From positions 1,338,501 to 1,402,500 of the forward strand of contig NZ_AQQU01000001.1 of assembly GCF_002210105.1 (NCBI RefSeq): 64,000 nt of DNA, read 5' to 3'. This stretch comes from Oceanicola sp. 22II-s10i. Lineage in GTDB: Bacteria > Pseudomonadota > Alphaproteobacteria > Rhodobacterales > Rhodobacteraceae. A model generated the notes under the pieces. It searched no databases. It was not told the DNA's origin and saw nothing but the letters and a program-made list of their open reading frames with translations. Shown here in pieces: positions 25,976-34,853 of the stretch. A program made the position numbers and the translations under genes. How positions within the stretch are numbered: the stretch's first letter is position 1; the number at the start of each line of letters is the position of its first letter.

Positions 25976-26047
25976 CCTTCTGATCTGAATGGTTTTGACC
26001 TGGCGCCGCCCGGTGTGGTGTCCTTGGGGCCTGTAAGGGGCTCTGCC

Positions 26048-27037
26048 ATGCTTTTTCTCGCCGGATTGATGGGAATGATGATCGTCGGGGCGTCTGTCGC
26101 CGTCGGCTGGGGCGACCTCGAGGCCGCGGATGACGTGGCTGGCGACGGGCCCGCCGGGGGTCCGGACGGGGCTTCGGGTGGCACTGGCACATCGGGTGCC
26201 GGCCTCTCTGGTCCGGCGGGCAGCATCATCGCCGGATCGCCGCTGGCCGAGGCGATGACCGGCGGCGCGGGCGACGACCAGATGAATGGATATGACGGCC
26301 CGGACACGCTCTCCGGCCTTGACGGTGACGACAGCCTGCTCGGGTCCTGTGGCGCCGACCTGCTGGACGGCGGCGAAGGCGATGACAGGCTCTGGGGCGG
26401 TGACGGCGGCGACACGCTGACCGGCGGCGCGGGCGACGATTTCATCTTCGGCATGCTGGGCAATGACGTGGTCGACGGCGGGTCGGGCGCGGATTCGGTC
26501 CATGGCGGAATGGGCGCCGACCTGCTGACCGGCGGCGAAGGTGACGATGCGCTGCACGGCAACCATGGTGGCGACACGCTGACCGGGGGCGCGGGCGCAG
26601 ACAGCCTGTTCGGCGGCTTCGGCCAGGACCTGATCGACGGGCTGACGGGCGAGGGTGGGGCGGATGCCGCGTCGCCGGTCGGCGCGGATGGCGATTGCCT
26701 GAACGGTGGCGACGGCGACGACACGTTGCTGGCCGGGGCGGGCGACACGCTGACCGGCGGCGCCGGTGACGACCAGTTCGTCATCGTCGGCGGTATGCCG
26801 GGGCAGGAGGCCGAGGTGATGGATTTCACCGGGGGCGAGGATCAGGTGCTGGTGATCTACGACGACCTCGCCGGTCCGCCGCCCGCGGTGGAGGTCCGGT
26901 CGCTCTCCGCCACCGATCATGTGGTCCTGATCGACGGGGTGGTGCAGGTCAGCCTGACCAGCGACGGTCCGGTGGGCCTGTCGGACATCGCGCTGGTCCC
27001 GCTGACCGGCCTGCCGGGGGCTGCGACGGCGGCTTGA
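26048..27037 (+). CDS. RTX calcium-binding repeat protein with N-terminal hydrophobic segment
   Basis: A 329-residue protein from the ATG at 26048. An N-terminal hydrophobic stretch (LFLAGLMGMMIVGASVAVG) looks like a membrane anchor or signal. Residues about 75-245 hold RTX nonapeptide repeats of the GGxGxDxLx type (for example GGAGDDFIF, GGEGDDALHG, GGDGDDTLLAG), which fold into a Ca2+-loaded parallel beta roll outside the cell. The C-terminal 85 residues (FTGGEDQVLVIYDDL and following) are a beta-sandwich-like cap common after such repeats. No enzyme domain is fused. It interrupts the truB-rpsO pair and may carry its own, possibly CtrA-linked, promoter. Confidence 0.88.
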   Translation: MLFLAGLMGMMIVGASVAVGWGDLEAADDVAGDGPAGGPDGASGGTGTSGAGLSGPAGSIIAGSPLAEAMTGGAGDDQMNGYDGPDTLSGLDGDDSLLGSCGADLLDGGEGDDRLWGGDGGDTLTGGAGDDFIFGMLGNDVVDGGSGADSVHGGMGADLLTGGEGDDALHGNHGGDTLTGGAGADSLFGGFGQDLIDGLTGEGGADAASPVGADGDCLNGGDGDDTLLAGAGDTLTGGAGDDQFVIVGGMPGQEAEVMDFTGGEDQVLVIYDDLAGPPPAVEVRSLSATDHVVLIDGVVQVSLTSDGPVGLSDIALVPLTGLPGAATAA

Positions 27038-27176
27038 GATTTCCCTTTCCTTCGCGCGACCGATGCCTTATGTGCCCGCAATCGCCGGTGCGGACCTCGC
27101 GCCGGTGTTCCTATGAAGGACCCTGCTGGACGACATCCCGGCTTGTGCCCGAAACCCTTTAGACCAGGAGACCCCG

Positions 27177-27446
27177 ATGTCGATCACTGCCGAAGACAAG
27201 ACCCGCCTGATGAAGGAATACGCGACCAAGGACGGCGACACCGGTTCGCCCGAGGTTCAGGTTGCGATCCTCACCAGCCGCATCACGACCCTGACCGAGC
27301 ACTTCAAGGTGCACGCCAAGGACAACCACGGTCGCCGTGGCCTGCTGAAGCTCGTCGCGCAGCGCCGCAAGCTGCTCGACTACCTCAAGGCCAAGGACCA
27401 TGGCCGCTACCAGACCCTGATCCAGCGTCTCGGCATCCGCCGCTGA
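27177..27446 (+). CDS. rpsO: 30S ribosomal protein S15
   Basis: An 89-residue ribosomal protein with the complete S15 pattern: [40 protein letters not shown], and the C-terminal [20 protein letters not shown]. It binds 16S rRNA at the three-way junction and bridges the subunits. Its message is followed by a clear intrinsic terminator at 27486. In many bacteria pnp follows directly and S15 represses its own translation; here pnp is 4.4 kb further on, with a block of other genes in between. Confidence 0.98.
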   Translation: MSITAEDKTRLMKEYATKDGDTGSPEVQVAILTSRITTLTEHFKVHAKDNHGRRGLLKLVAQRRKLLDYLKAKDHGRYQTLIQRLGIRR

Positions 27447-27485
27447 CCCGCGGTCCGGTTCGCCGGACCTGCACCAGGACTTCCG

Positions 27486-27512
27486 ACGCCCGCCCCACCC
27501 GGCGGGCGTTTT
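27486..27512 (+). terminator. Rho-independent terminator of rpsO
   Basis: A perfect 9-bp stem ACGCCCGCC/GGCGGGCGT (27486-27494 and 27501-27509) with a 6-nt loop, followed by TTTTCC. It lies 40 bp beyond the rpsO stop codon and marks the end of the truB side of the locus. Confidence 0.85.
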
Positions 27513-27666
27513 CCGTTGCGGCCACCTATGCATCGACGCAACGTTATCCACCAAATAAGGACCTCGCGGCATATAGCCCTTCGACGCATCGGCGGCGGTT
27601 GCTAGTGTGAGTGCCGCGAAAGACACCGGGGATCAGCCCGGGCAGGCATGGCCGAGGGTAGGCAAT

Positions 27667-29247
27667 ATGACGATGAGAAACCGCGTTCCGGTTGACGCCG
27701 GGGTGATGCGGCGCGCGGGCGGCACAGGCGCCGTCATCTGCATTGTCGGCCTGGCCGCATTGTTCTGGGGCATCATGGACCGGGTGGGCACCTTCGGCTA
27801 TGCCCTCGACGATCCCTACATCCACCTGTCGATCGCCGAGACGATCAATTCCGGCAGCTACGGGATCAATGTGGGCGAATACACCTCGCCCTCCTCTTCG
27901 ATCATCTTTCCGCTGCTCGTGGCCGCAGGGCTGGCGATCGGGCTCGATACCTGGACGCCGCTCGTCCTGAACGTCATCCCGGCGGTGATCATCGCCGCGA
28001 TCTTCGGGATGCTGCTGGCCCGCGCGCTGCCGGACGGTCGCGGCGGGACCTCGGGCTGGACCTGGCTGCTGCTGCCCTTCGTCCTTGTCAGCACGAACGC
28101 CTTCGCGCTGCCCTATGCCGGGATGGAGCACACGCTGCACGTTCTCGCCTCGCTCGCCATCGTGGTTGGCCTGGCCCGCATGCACCCGGCCGAGGCTCTG
28201 CCGGCCTACCTGATCGTCGGCGTCCTTGCCGCGCCGCTGCTGCGCTTCGAGGGGCTCGCCATGTCGGGCGCCGCCCTGATCGCGATCGGGGTGAGCGTGC
28301 ACTGGCGCTCGGCCGTCGCGCTCGGGCTGGCCCTTGTCCTGATGCTTGGCGCCTACGCCGCGATCATGAGCGGGCTCGGCCTGCCGCCGCTGCCCTCTTC
28401 GGTGTTGGTCAAGTCGGGCCCCTCCGCGGCTGCGGTCGAGGGGGGCAGCAACCTGTTCGGCGAGGTCCTGCAAAGCTTCCGTGAAACGCTGCAGTCTGCG
28501 CGCGGCCGTCCCGTGTTCGCCGGGGCGATCCTGCTGCTGATCGCGTCGATGGTGCCCCGACTCGGCGTGCCCGTGCGCCGCGTGGCGGCGGTCGTCGGGA
28601 TTGCGGCGCTGGCACATTGCGTGGCCGGCAAGTGGAACGGGTTTCACAGGTATCAGATCTATCTGGTCGCCTCTGAAATGGCGGCGCTCCTGCTGATCCT
28701 CGGGCGGATCGCCAGCCCGCGCATCTGGCCCGTGCTTGCGGTCGCGGCCGCCTGTCTGCCGACGCTGAAGTCCTACGCCCTGACGGCGCTGTCCGTTCCC
28801 ATGGCGGCAGAGAACATCCATGACCAGCAATACCAGATGCACCGCTTTGCGACCGAGTTCTATCCCCACGCTGTCGCTGTGAACGACCTGGGCTGGGTGT
28901 CCTTCCGCAACGACGCCTACGTGCTCGATCTGTGGGGGCTGGGCTCCGAGGAGATGCGCCGCCTGACGGCCAGTGGCAATCGGGGGCCGGACACGATCCG
29001 CGAGCTTGCGCGGCGGTATGACACCCGCTTCGCGATGGTGTTCACCGGCTGGTTCGACGGCGACCTGCCGCCTCAGTGGTGCCACATCGCGACGCTGACA
29101 ACGATCCGCATCACGACGCCCTACGCCGACGTGGATTTCTACCTTGCCGAGCCCACGCACGAGGCAGAGATGCGGGATGCGCTGGAGGCGTTTCGCCCGA
29201 CGCTGCCGGAGCGGGTGTCCTTCGCGGTGCATGACTGTCCCGCCTGA
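27667..29247 (+). CDS. Multi-pass GT-C-like membrane protein, putative glycosyltransferase
   Basis: A 526-residue protein from the ATG at 27667; an upstream in-frame start at 27607 is less well placed. Roughly nine to eleven membrane helices fill the first 400 residues. The first periplasmic loop carries DDPYIHLSIAETI, resembling the acidic first-loop motif of GT-C glycosyltransferases such as the ArnT/PMT group. The C-terminal 140 residues are soluble, with YPHAVAVNDLGWVSFRNDAY and YDTRFAMVFTGWFDGDLPPQ. I infer a polyprenyl-linked sugar transferase, but no named family is secure. It sits between rpsO and the convergent Hint gene and is interesting mainly for its location. Confidence 0.8.
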   Translation: MTMRNRVPVDAGVMRRAGGTGAVICIVGLAALFWGIMDRVGTFGYALDDPYIHLSIAETINSGSYGINVGEYTSPSSSIIFPLLVAAGLAIGLDTWTPLVLNVIPAVIIAAIFGMLLARALPDGRGGTSGWTWLLLPFVLVSTNAFALPYAGMEHTLHVLASLAIVVGLARMHPAEALPAYLIVGVLAAPLLRFEGLAMSGAALIAIGVSVHWRSAVALGLALVLMLGAYAAIMSGLGLPPLPSSVLVKSGPSAAAVEGGSNLFGEVLQSFRETLQSARGRPVFAGAILLLIASMVPRLGVPVRRVAAVVGIAALAHCVAGKWNGFHRYQIYLVASEMAALLLILGRIASPRIWPVLAVAAACLPTLKSYALTALSVPMAAENIHDQQYQMHRFATEFYPHAVAVNDLGWVSFRNDAYVLDLWGLGSEEMRRLTASGNRGPDTIRELARRYDTRFAMVFTGWFDGDLPPQWCHIATLTTIRITTPYADVDFYLAEPTHEAEMRDALEAFRPTLPERVSFAVHDCPA

Positions 29248-29281
29248 GCGGACTCGGTCCTGACAGCCAGTAAACGGAAGA

Positions 29282-29308
29282 CGCCCGCCCCGTGAGTGGG
29301 GGCGGGCG
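29282..29308. terminator. Hairpin between convergent GT-C-like and Hint genes
   Basis: A 10-bp stem CGCCCGCCCC/GGGGCGGGCG (29282-29291 and 29299-29308) with a short loop. On the minus strand it is followed by TCTTCCGTTT, so it could end transcription of the Hint operon. On the plus strand there is no T tract, so it is only a weak candidate for the GT-C-like gene. Confidence 0.4.
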
Positions 29309-29405
29309 CTGGTTCCCTGCGTCGACGGGGGGGCTTGAGACCCAATCTCCTGCCGGTGGTCCAGTTACGCGACCCGGTGCGCCGGTGTGGGCGGCGCGAC
29401 CGGGC

Positions 29406-30293
29406 CTACTGGCCCATCCTGCACAGAAGATCGGCCTCGTGCCGACGCAGGGATCTGCGGGCGGGACGGAAACCGTCCGCCTGCGCATGCGCAACGAGAT
29501 CGGGAAAGAGGGTGAGAATCTCGTCCCGCTGCGCAGAGTTCATGGAGCCGAGCATGTAGGCGCCGGGCTGAAAGCTTTCCGACCAGCAGCCGTCGCCCAG
29601 AACGACTTCGTGCCGTTCGAACATCAGGTGCACGTAGGTGGCCGCACCCGTCTCGACGCTTTCAAAGCCGGGGAGACCGACAAGATGATGCGCCGCGATC
29701 AGGACTTCGGGTTCGCCGAACAGAAGCTGGGCGTAGGGGCTGAAGTAGAGCAGGCGGTGGTTCGGGCTGACCACCGTGTCACGGACCGGCGTGACCCCGT
29801 TCAGCGCGCCCGCCCGGATACGCACGGGGCGCAGTTCCGGCAACAGGCCAAGCTGCATCTCGCTGAGCGTCACCTGACCGGACCATGCGACCTTCTGCAC
29901 GCCGTTGTCGCGGGTGATGACGCGGTCGCCGGGCTGGATCAGTTCGACAGGGCAGTCGCCGCCGACGGTGGTGATCAGCGTGCCGGCCGCGAAACAGGGC
30001 ACCTCGCAATGGTCGTCGTCGCGGTCCTTGCCGTGCCCGTGGCCCTTATCGTGATCCTTGTCGTGCCAATGGTCCTTGCCGTGGTCATGCCCGTGGCCGT
30101 GACCCTTGCCATGGTCCTCGTGCCCCTTGCCGCCGCCGCCGTGCCACTTGTCGGCCCAGTCGTGCTTGCCACCCGGCTTGTCGGGCGTCTTGCCCCAGGA
30201 CCCCTTGCCGAACCCTTCGAAGTCCGGCACGGCGTGCTTCTTGGATCCCAGCACATGCGCAAGCACCGTCAGGGGGTCGAGTTTCATGATCAT
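29406..30293 (-). CDS. Hint-domain protein with histidine-rich N-terminal region
   Basis: A 295-residue protein. Residues 44-95 hold 14 histidines in a Gly/His/Asp/Lys-rich linker (GHGHGHDHGKDHWHDKDHD), a likely metal-binding tract. From residue 100 a Hint (hedgehog/intein) domain begins: the nucleophile cysteine in CFAAGTLITT, then LIQPGDRVITRDNG and the His-containing block VSPNHRLLYFSPYA. Rhodobacteraceae encode many such Hint proteins, usually exported or RTX-linked; splicing is not expected. The start at 30293 follows GGAAGG. It is the last gene of a minus-strand set with anti-sigma and ECF sigma genes, 22 bp after the anti-sigma gene, and so is a probable target of that sigma factor. 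Confidence 0.88.
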   Translation of the reverse strand: MIMKLDPLTVLAHVLGSKKHAVPDFEGFGKGSWGKTPDKPGGKHDWADKWHGGGGKGHEDHGKGHGHGHDHGKDHWHDKDHDKGHGHGKDRDDDHCEVPCFAAGTLITTVGGDCPVELIQPGDRVITRDNGVQKVAWSGQVTLSEMQLGLLPELRPVRIRAGALNGVTPVRDTVVSPNHRLLYFSPYAQLLFGEPEVLIAAHHLVGLPGFESVETGAATYVHLMFERHEVVLGDGCWSESFQPGAYMLGSMNSAQRDEILTLFPDLVAHAQADGFRPARRSLRRHEADLLCRMGQ

Positions 30294-30315
30294 TGTTGCT
30301 TCCTTCCCTCGTAGG

Positions 30316-31035
30316 TCAAAGCAGGCTGCGGAAAATTTCGGTCGCCTCGTCGTCGAGCGGTGCGGGGGCGGTCTGGCCGACCAGCACGTAGGCGGTGTTG
30401 GCGATCTGGAAGACGGCGGTGTTCATCCGCGCGGAATCCCGCGGGACCGGCGTCATCGTCCGGTTCTCGTCCACCCGGACGGCGAAGATCGAGATCAGAC
30501 CGTTGTCGTCCGTCGTGACGGCGATCTCGATGCTGGGGCCGTAGGGCGAGGGATAGACCTGCACGTCCTTCAGGCTCCAGCCCGCGGGCAGGACGGGAAT
30601 GCGGATGCCGGTCGCCTGCACCAGTTCGGCGGCGTCCATCGCTTCGTGTTCGACCTGTGACACCATCGCCATGCGCAGGCGGCTGTTGGAATGCGCCTCG
30701 GCGGCCAGTTGGATCAGGGCGTCCAGATCGCCGCCGCCCTGTCGTGACGGGCCGGTCAGGGAGTGGACGCCAAAGCCGACGGCGAAGGCGACGACGGCCG
30801 CCGCCAAGGCCGGGCGCCAGCCTGTCCGCGACGCGGGCCGCGGCGCCGTCACGGCGGCGGCGGCGGGCAGGGCATGGCGCAGCTGGCTGAACCGGGCGCG
30901 CTCCTCGGCGATCAGCGCCGCAAGCTCCGGGTCGGCCTGTGCTTCGGCCTCGATCCGGGCGGCTTGGTCGCGGGGCAGGTGCCCGTTGATGTAGTCGTAG
31001 ATCTCGGACAGGGCGGTGTGGTCGCGTTCCGTCAT
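30316..31035 (-). CDS. Membrane-anchored anti-sigma factor
   Basis: A 239-residue protein with an N-terminal cytoplasmic anti-sigma domain (ALSEIYDYINGHLPRDQAAR and the helix EAEAQADPELAALIAEERAR), one membrane helix at about residues 74-92 (LAAAVVAFAVGFGV), and a periplasmic C-terminal domain of 145 residues. The latter includes a ATGIRIPVLPAGWSLKDVQV segment. It lies 3 bp downstream of the ECF sigma gene, which is the classic cognate pair layout. The periplasmic domain presumably senses the signal. No HxxxCxxC zinc motif is present, so this is not a ZAS-type redox anti-sigma factor. Confidence 0.9.
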   Translation of the reverse strand: MTERDHTALSEIYDYINGHLPRDQAARIEAEAQADPELAALIAEERARFSQLRHALPAAAAVTAPRPASRTGWRPALAAAVVAFAVGFGVHSLTGPSRQGGGDLDALIQLAAEAHSNSRLRMAMVSQVEHEAMDAAELVQATGIRIPVLPAGWSLKDVQVYPSPYGPSIEIAVTTDDNGLISIFAVRVDENRTMTPVPRDSARMNTAVFQIANTAYVLVGQTAPAPLDDEATEIFRSLL

Positions 31036-31038
31036 GGA

Positions 31039-31557
31039 TCAGCCCTTCGATTGGAATGGAACGATACGGGGGGAGTCGTCTGCGTCGAGCGCCCGCAACC
31101 TGTCGCGCGCACGGCCCAGGCGGGATGTCAGCGTGCCCATCGGTATGCCCAGCATCCCCGCGGCCTCGGCGCAGGAGCGGCCTTCGATCGCCACGAGATA
31201 GAGCGCCGCCCGCTGTTCGGGCGGCAGAGAGAAGAACGCCGCCCGCACCTCGGTGGCGCGCATGTGCATGTCCTGCCCGCCGTCGGTCGAGGCCGGCGTC
31301 AGCTCGGCCACCGCCGCCTCGCGACGGGCCGATGCCGCGTCACGGCGGCGCGTGTCGAGGAACCGGTTCCGCAGGATCGCCATCAGCCAGCCGCGCAGGT
31401 TGCCGTCGGGCGCGCGGCTGCCGGCCTTTTCATAGGCCTGCAGGATGGTCTCCTGCACCAGATCCTCGCTGTCGGGGCCGTTGCGCGTCAAGGCGCGGGC
31501 CTTGCGGCGCAGCGGGCCGATGTGGTCTGAGACGTCGAAGGGCGGTTTGCTGGTCAT
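31039..31557 (-). CDS. ECF-family RNA polymerase sigma factor
   Basis: A 172-residue sigma factor from the ATG at 31557. Region 2 contains ARALTRNGPDSEDLVQETIL and the -10-recognising segment GNLRGWLMAILRNRFLDTRR. Region 4 contains LPPEQRAALYLVAIEGRSCA followed by the HTH EAAGMLGIPMGTLTSRLGRA. No ribosome binding site is obvious before the ATG. It is the first gene of the sigma, anti-sigma, Hint operon. The pnp gene is divergent with about 290 bp between. An upstream in-frame extension exists on paper but has no conserved content. Confidence 0.93.
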   Translation of the reverse strand: MTSKPPFDVSDHIGPLRRKARALTRNGPDSEDLVQETILQAYEKAGSRAPDGNLRGWLMAILRNRFLDTRRRDAASARREAAVAELTPASTDGGQDMHMRATEVRAAFFSLPPEQRAALYLVAIEGRSCAEAAGMLGIPMGTLTSRLGRARDRLRALDADDSPRIVPFQSKG

Positions 31558-31771
31558 AACAGTGAGAATGACGGAACTGCCGCGATGTTTTATCCCGGTC
31601 GGCGCAAATTTTTCTGCGCAACCCGCCTTTGTCGCGCGGAACATGGCGTCCGAACCCGCCGTCCGGCGCCGATTTGCGCGGTCCACCCTTTCCAAGTGGC
31701 GCTTTTTTCTATATGCGCCGCGCATCTGAGACGTGACGCTTCAGCCTCCGGCGTTGTGCAAAAGGATTGGA

Positions 31772-31830
31772 GGCGGCGGCAATGGGGCCGCCATGCAAAT
31801 GGGAGACCCGGCAGGGGCCGGGAGCGCTCC
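31772..31830 (+). promoter_or_regulatory. Structured 5' leader of pnp
   Basis: Three inverted repeats stand in the 80 bp before pnp: GGCGGC/GCCGCC (31772-31792), CCCGGC/GCCGGG (31807-31822) and the palindrome GGAGCGCTCC (31821-31830). In enterobacteria PNPase represses its own mRNA through an RNase III-cut leader hairpin. The stable stems here could serve the same purpose, but the link is inference. Confidence 0.35.
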
Positions 31831-31847
31831 CCTACAGGATACGCTAG

Positions 31848-33986
31848 ATGTTCAACGTAACGACGAAAACGATGGAGTGGGGCGATGAAACCCTCACTCT
31901 GGAAACGGGCAAGGTTGCCCGCCAGGCCGACGGTTCGGTTATCGCCACTCTGGGCGAAACCTCGGTCATGGCGAACGTGACGTTCGCCAAGAGCCCCAAG
32001 CCCGGTCAGGACTTCTTTCCGCTGACCGTCCACTACCAGGAAAAATACTATGCCGCGGGCAAGGTGCCCGGCGGCTTCTTCAAGCGCGAGGCGCGGCCGA
32101 CCGAAAAGGAAACGCTGACCGCGCGCCTGATCGACCGCCCGATCCGCCCGCTGTTCGCACCGGGCTTCAAGAACGAAGTGCTGGTGATGTGCACCGTTCT
32201 GTCCCACGACCTCGTCAACGACCCCGACATCGTCGCGATGATCGCCGCCTCGGCCGCGCTGACGATTTCCGGCGTGCCGTTCATGGGCCCGATCGCGGGC
32301 TGCCGCGTCGGCTTTGTCGACGGTGAGTACGTCCTGAACCCGGACGTCGACGACATGCACGATCTCCGCAACAAGCCGGAGCAGCGTCTGGACCTCGTCG
32401 TCGCGGGCACCAAGGACGCCGTGATGATGGTGGAGTCCGAAGCCTACGAGCTGACCGAAGCCGAGATGCTGGGCGCGGTGAATTTCGCGCACGAGCAGAT
32501 CCAGCCGGTTCTGGACCTGATCATCGCGCTGGCCGAAGATTCCGCGAAAGAGCCCTTCGACTACTCGCCGCCGGACTACTCCGAGCTGTCCGCAGCCGTG
32601 AAGGCCGCAGGCGAAGAGAAGATGCGCGCCGCCTATGCGATCACCGACAAGCAGGAGCGTGTCGCCGCCGTGGCTCAGGCCAAGGCGGACATCAAGGCCG
32701 CGCTGACCGAGGAACAGCTGGAAAACCCGAACCTCGATTCCGCGCTGAAGAAGCTGGAATCCTCCGTCCTGCGCGGTGACGTGGTCAAGAACGGCCGCCG
32801 CATCGACGGCCGCGCGCTGGATCAGGTCCGTGCGATCGACGTGCAGACCTCGATCCTGCCCCGGACCCACGGTTCGGCCCTGTTCACCCGTGGCGAAACC
32901 CAGGGCCTGGTCGTGACCACGCTCGGCACCGGCGACGACGAACAGATGATCGACGCGCTGCAGGGCACCTACAAGTCCAACTTCCTGCTGCACTACAACT
33001 TCCCGCCGTACTCGGTTGGTGAAGTTGGCCGCGTGGGGTCGCCCGGCCGCCGCGAAATCGGCCACGGCAAGCTCGCGTGGCGCGCGCTGCAGGCGGTTCT
33101 GCCGGCGCCGACCGATTTCCCCTACACGCTGCGGCTTGTGTCGGAAATCACCGAGTCCAACGGCTCCTCCTCGATGGCTTCCGTCTGCGGCGGTTCGCTG
33201 TCGATGATGGACGCGGGCGTGCCGCTGAAGGCCGCCGTCGCGGGTGTCGCCATGGGTCTGGTGCTGGAAGATGACGGGTCCTACGCGATCCTGACCGACA
33301 TCCTCGGCGACGAGGATCACCTCGGCGACATGGACTTCAAGGTCGCGGGCACCGAGAACGGGATCACCTCGCTCCAGATGGACATCAAGGTCGCGGGGAT
33401 CACCCCGGCGATCATGGAGAAGGCACTCGAGCAGGCGAAAGTCGGCCGGATGCATATCCTGGGCGAGATGAACAAGTCCCTGTCGGGCACCGGCGAATTC
33501 TCGGTCCATGCACCGCGGATCGAGACGATGCAGATCCCGACCGACAAGATCCGTGAAGTGATCGGTTCGGGCGGCAAGGTCATCCGCGAGATCGTGGAAG
33601 TCTCGGGCGCCAAGGTCGACATCAACGACGACGGCGTCATCAAGATCGCCTCGCCGAACGGTGAAGCCATCCAGAAGGCCTATGACATGATCTATTCGAT
33701 CGTGGCAGAGCCGGAAGAAGGCCACATCTACAAGGGCAAGGTCGTCAAGATCGTCGACTTCGGCGCCTTCGTGAACTTCTTCGGCAAGCGTGACGGCCTC
33801 GTCCACGTCAGCCAGATCGAGAACCGTCGCCTGAACCATCCTTCCGACGTGCTGAAGGAAGGCCAGGAAGTCTACGTCAAGCTTCTGGGCTTCGACGATC
33901 GCGGCAAGGTCCGTCTGGCCATGAAGATGGTCGACCAGGAAACCGGTCAGGAACTCGCGAAAGAGAAGGAAGACGCGTCAGAGTGA
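31848..33986 (+). CDS. pnp: Polyribonucleotide nucleotidyltransferase (PNPase)
   Basis: A 712-residue phosphorolytic 3'-5' exoribonuclease of the degradosome. Two RNase PH domains are present: the first opens [20 protein letters not shown] and contains [20 protein letters not shown]; the second contains [20 protein letters not shown] and the phosphate-site stretch [19 protein letters not shown] domain follows ([15 protein letters not shown], near residue 565), then an S1 domain ([20 protein letters not shown]). Length and layout are normal. It is separated from rpsO by 4.4 kb and has its own leader and terminator, so it must use an independent promoter. Confidence 0.98.
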   Translation: MFNVTTKTMEWGDETLTLETGKVARQADGSVIATLGETSVMANVTFAKSPKPGQDFFPLTVHYQEKYYAAGKVPGGFFKREARPTEKETLTARLIDRPIRPLFAPGFKNEVLVMCTVLSHDLVNDPDIVAMIAASAALTISGVPFMGPIAGCRVGFVDGEYVLNPDVDDMHDLRNKPEQRLDLVVAGTKDAVMMVESEAYELTEAEMLGAVNFAHEQIQPVLDLIIALAEDSAKEPFDYSPPDYSELSAAVKAAGEEKMRAAYAITDKQERVAAVAQAKADIKAALTEEQLENPNLDSALKKLESSVLRGDVVKNGRRIDGRALDQVRAIDVQTSILPRTHGSALFTRGETQGLVVTTLGTGDDEQMIDALQGTYKSNFLLHYNFPPYSVGEVGRVGSPGRREIGHGKLAWRALQAVLPAPTDFPYTLRLVSEITESNGSSSMASVCGGSLSMMDAGVPLKAAVAGVAMGLVLEDDGSYAILTDILGDEDHLGDMDFKVAGTENGITSLQMDIKVAGITPAIMEKALEQAKVGRMHILGEMNKSLSGTGEFSVHAPRIETMQIPTDKIREVIGSGGKVIREIVEVSGAKVDINDDGVIKIASPNGEAIQKAYDMIYSIVAEPEEGHIYKGKVVKIVDFGAFVNFFGKRDGLVHVSQIENRRLNHPSDVLKEGQEVYVKLLGFDDRGKVRLAMKMVDQETGQELAKEKEDASE

Positions 33987-34011
33987 TCTCTGCCCGTCGC
34001 TGAGAAACGAC

Positions 34012-34044
34012 AAAGGCCCCGGAGGATTGTCTCCGGGGCCTTTT
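34012..34044 (+). terminator. Rho-independent terminator of pnp
   Basis: A 13-bp stem (AAAGGCCCCGGAG, 34012-34024, and CTCCGGGGCCTTT, 34031-34043) with a 6-nt loop, followed by a short T run. It lies 26 bp beyond the pnp stop codon. The AAA on the left side means it could also act weakly on the converging minus-strand gene at 34063. Confidence 0.82.
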
Positions 34045-34062
34045 CACATCTCGGGGGGCGGA

Positions 34063-34371
34063 TCAGCCGCCGACCTTGCCGCTGGTGCCCGTGCCCAGTT
34101 CGACCTCGGTGCAGCCGGTGAACTTGCAGCCCTGCGAACCGAGCGCCTCGGCCGCGGAACATTCCAGACGCGCGTCCTTGGCCGCGACGCGGATGGTTTC
34201 GCCCTCGGCCTTGTATTCCGCGCCGTTTTCCTGCCAGGGGCCCTGGCTGCCGTCGGCCTGGGTTTCGCCCTGCTGGCCCCCGATGAAGCCGCAGGAATAT
34301 CCGGTCGCGGCCATGGCCCCGCCGGTCGAGATCAGCGCGGCGACGGCCGCGGCAAGGAAGGTTCTGTGCAT
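34063..34371 (-). CDS. Small secreted four-cysteine protein, paralog A
   Basis: A 102-residue protein from the ATG at 34371, or from one at 34392 that adds seven residues. Residues 1-21 are a signal peptide (FLAAAVAALISTGGAMA). The mature part has four cysteines near residues 27, 70, 82 and 87, the core EYKAEGETIRVAAKDARLEC, and a low-complexity Gly/Thr tail. It is a close paralog of the gene at 34545, in the same direction. I know no named family; two disulfides in a small periplasmic domain are likely. Confidence 0.82.
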   Translation of the reverse strand: MHRTFLAAAVAALISTGGAMAATGYSCGFIGGQQGETQADGSQGPWQENGAEYKAEGETIRVAAKDARLECSAAEALGSQGCKFTGCTEVELGTGTSGKVGG

Positions 34372-34465
34372 TGGTGTATCCAGAAATGACATGCGGCCGG
34401 AAACGTGCCGCCGACATGTTTTTTCGGATACACTTACCGACCGGTCAATCAATTGACGTGCGAGA

Positions 34466-34483
34466 AAAACGCAAGGGCGTTTT
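34466..34483 (-). terminator. Candidate terminator of paralog B
   Basis: A 7-bp stem AAAACGC/GCGTTTT (34466-34472 and 34477-34483) with a 4-nt loop. On the minus strand it is followed by TTTTTC, about 60 bp after the stop of the gene at 34545. It would separate the messages of the two paralogs. Confidence 0.4.
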
Positions 34484-34544
34484 CGCGGAAAACGATGTGT
34501 CGGAAGGTGGCGACGCGGGGGTGTTCGCCCGCGCCGCAACAGGG

Positions 34545-34853
34545 TCAGTTCTTGGGGGCCGTCGTGGTCGTATCGGCGGCGGCGAGGTCGACGCAGCCGT
34601 TGAACAGGCAGCCCTGCGCGCCGAGCGGTTCGCCCGCGGTGCAGGCCAGGCGCGCGTCCTTGGCGGCGGCGCGGATGGTTTCGCCTTCGGCCTTGTATTC
34701 GTTGCCGTTGGTCTGGAACGGGCCGACGTTGCCTTCGGCATTCGCTTCGCCGGGCTTGCCGCCCTGGAAGGTGCAGGCATGACCGGTGGCCGCCTGGACA
34801 GAGGTGCTGCCCAGGAGGATCGCCAGGGTGGCGACGAGGGTGGTGTGACGCAT
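34545..34853 (-). CDS. Small secreted four-cysteine protein, paralog B
   Basis: A 102-residue protein from the ATG at 34853, with AGGA upstream. It has a signal peptide (TLVATLAILLGSTSVQA), then ATGHACTFQGGKPGEANAEG, the shared block EYKAEGETIRAAAKDARLAC, GAQGCLFNGC and a Thr-rich tail. It aligns without gaps over nearly its full length with the neighbour at 34063, cysteine for cysteine, so the two arose by tandem duplication. The tails and some loop residues have diverged, suggesting they are not simply dosage copies. The function is unknown. Confidence 0.85.
   Translation of the reverse strand: MRHTTLVATLAILLGSTSVQAATGHACTFQGGKPGEANAEGNVGPFQTNGNEYKAEGETIRAAAKDARLACTAGEPLGAQGCLFNGCVDLAAADTTTTAPKN

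Noticed and set aside
29406-30293. Hint protein as a splicing intein
   Set aside because: No extein continues after the Hint domain and the typical C-terminal His-Asn plus Cys/Ser/Thr junction is not seen.
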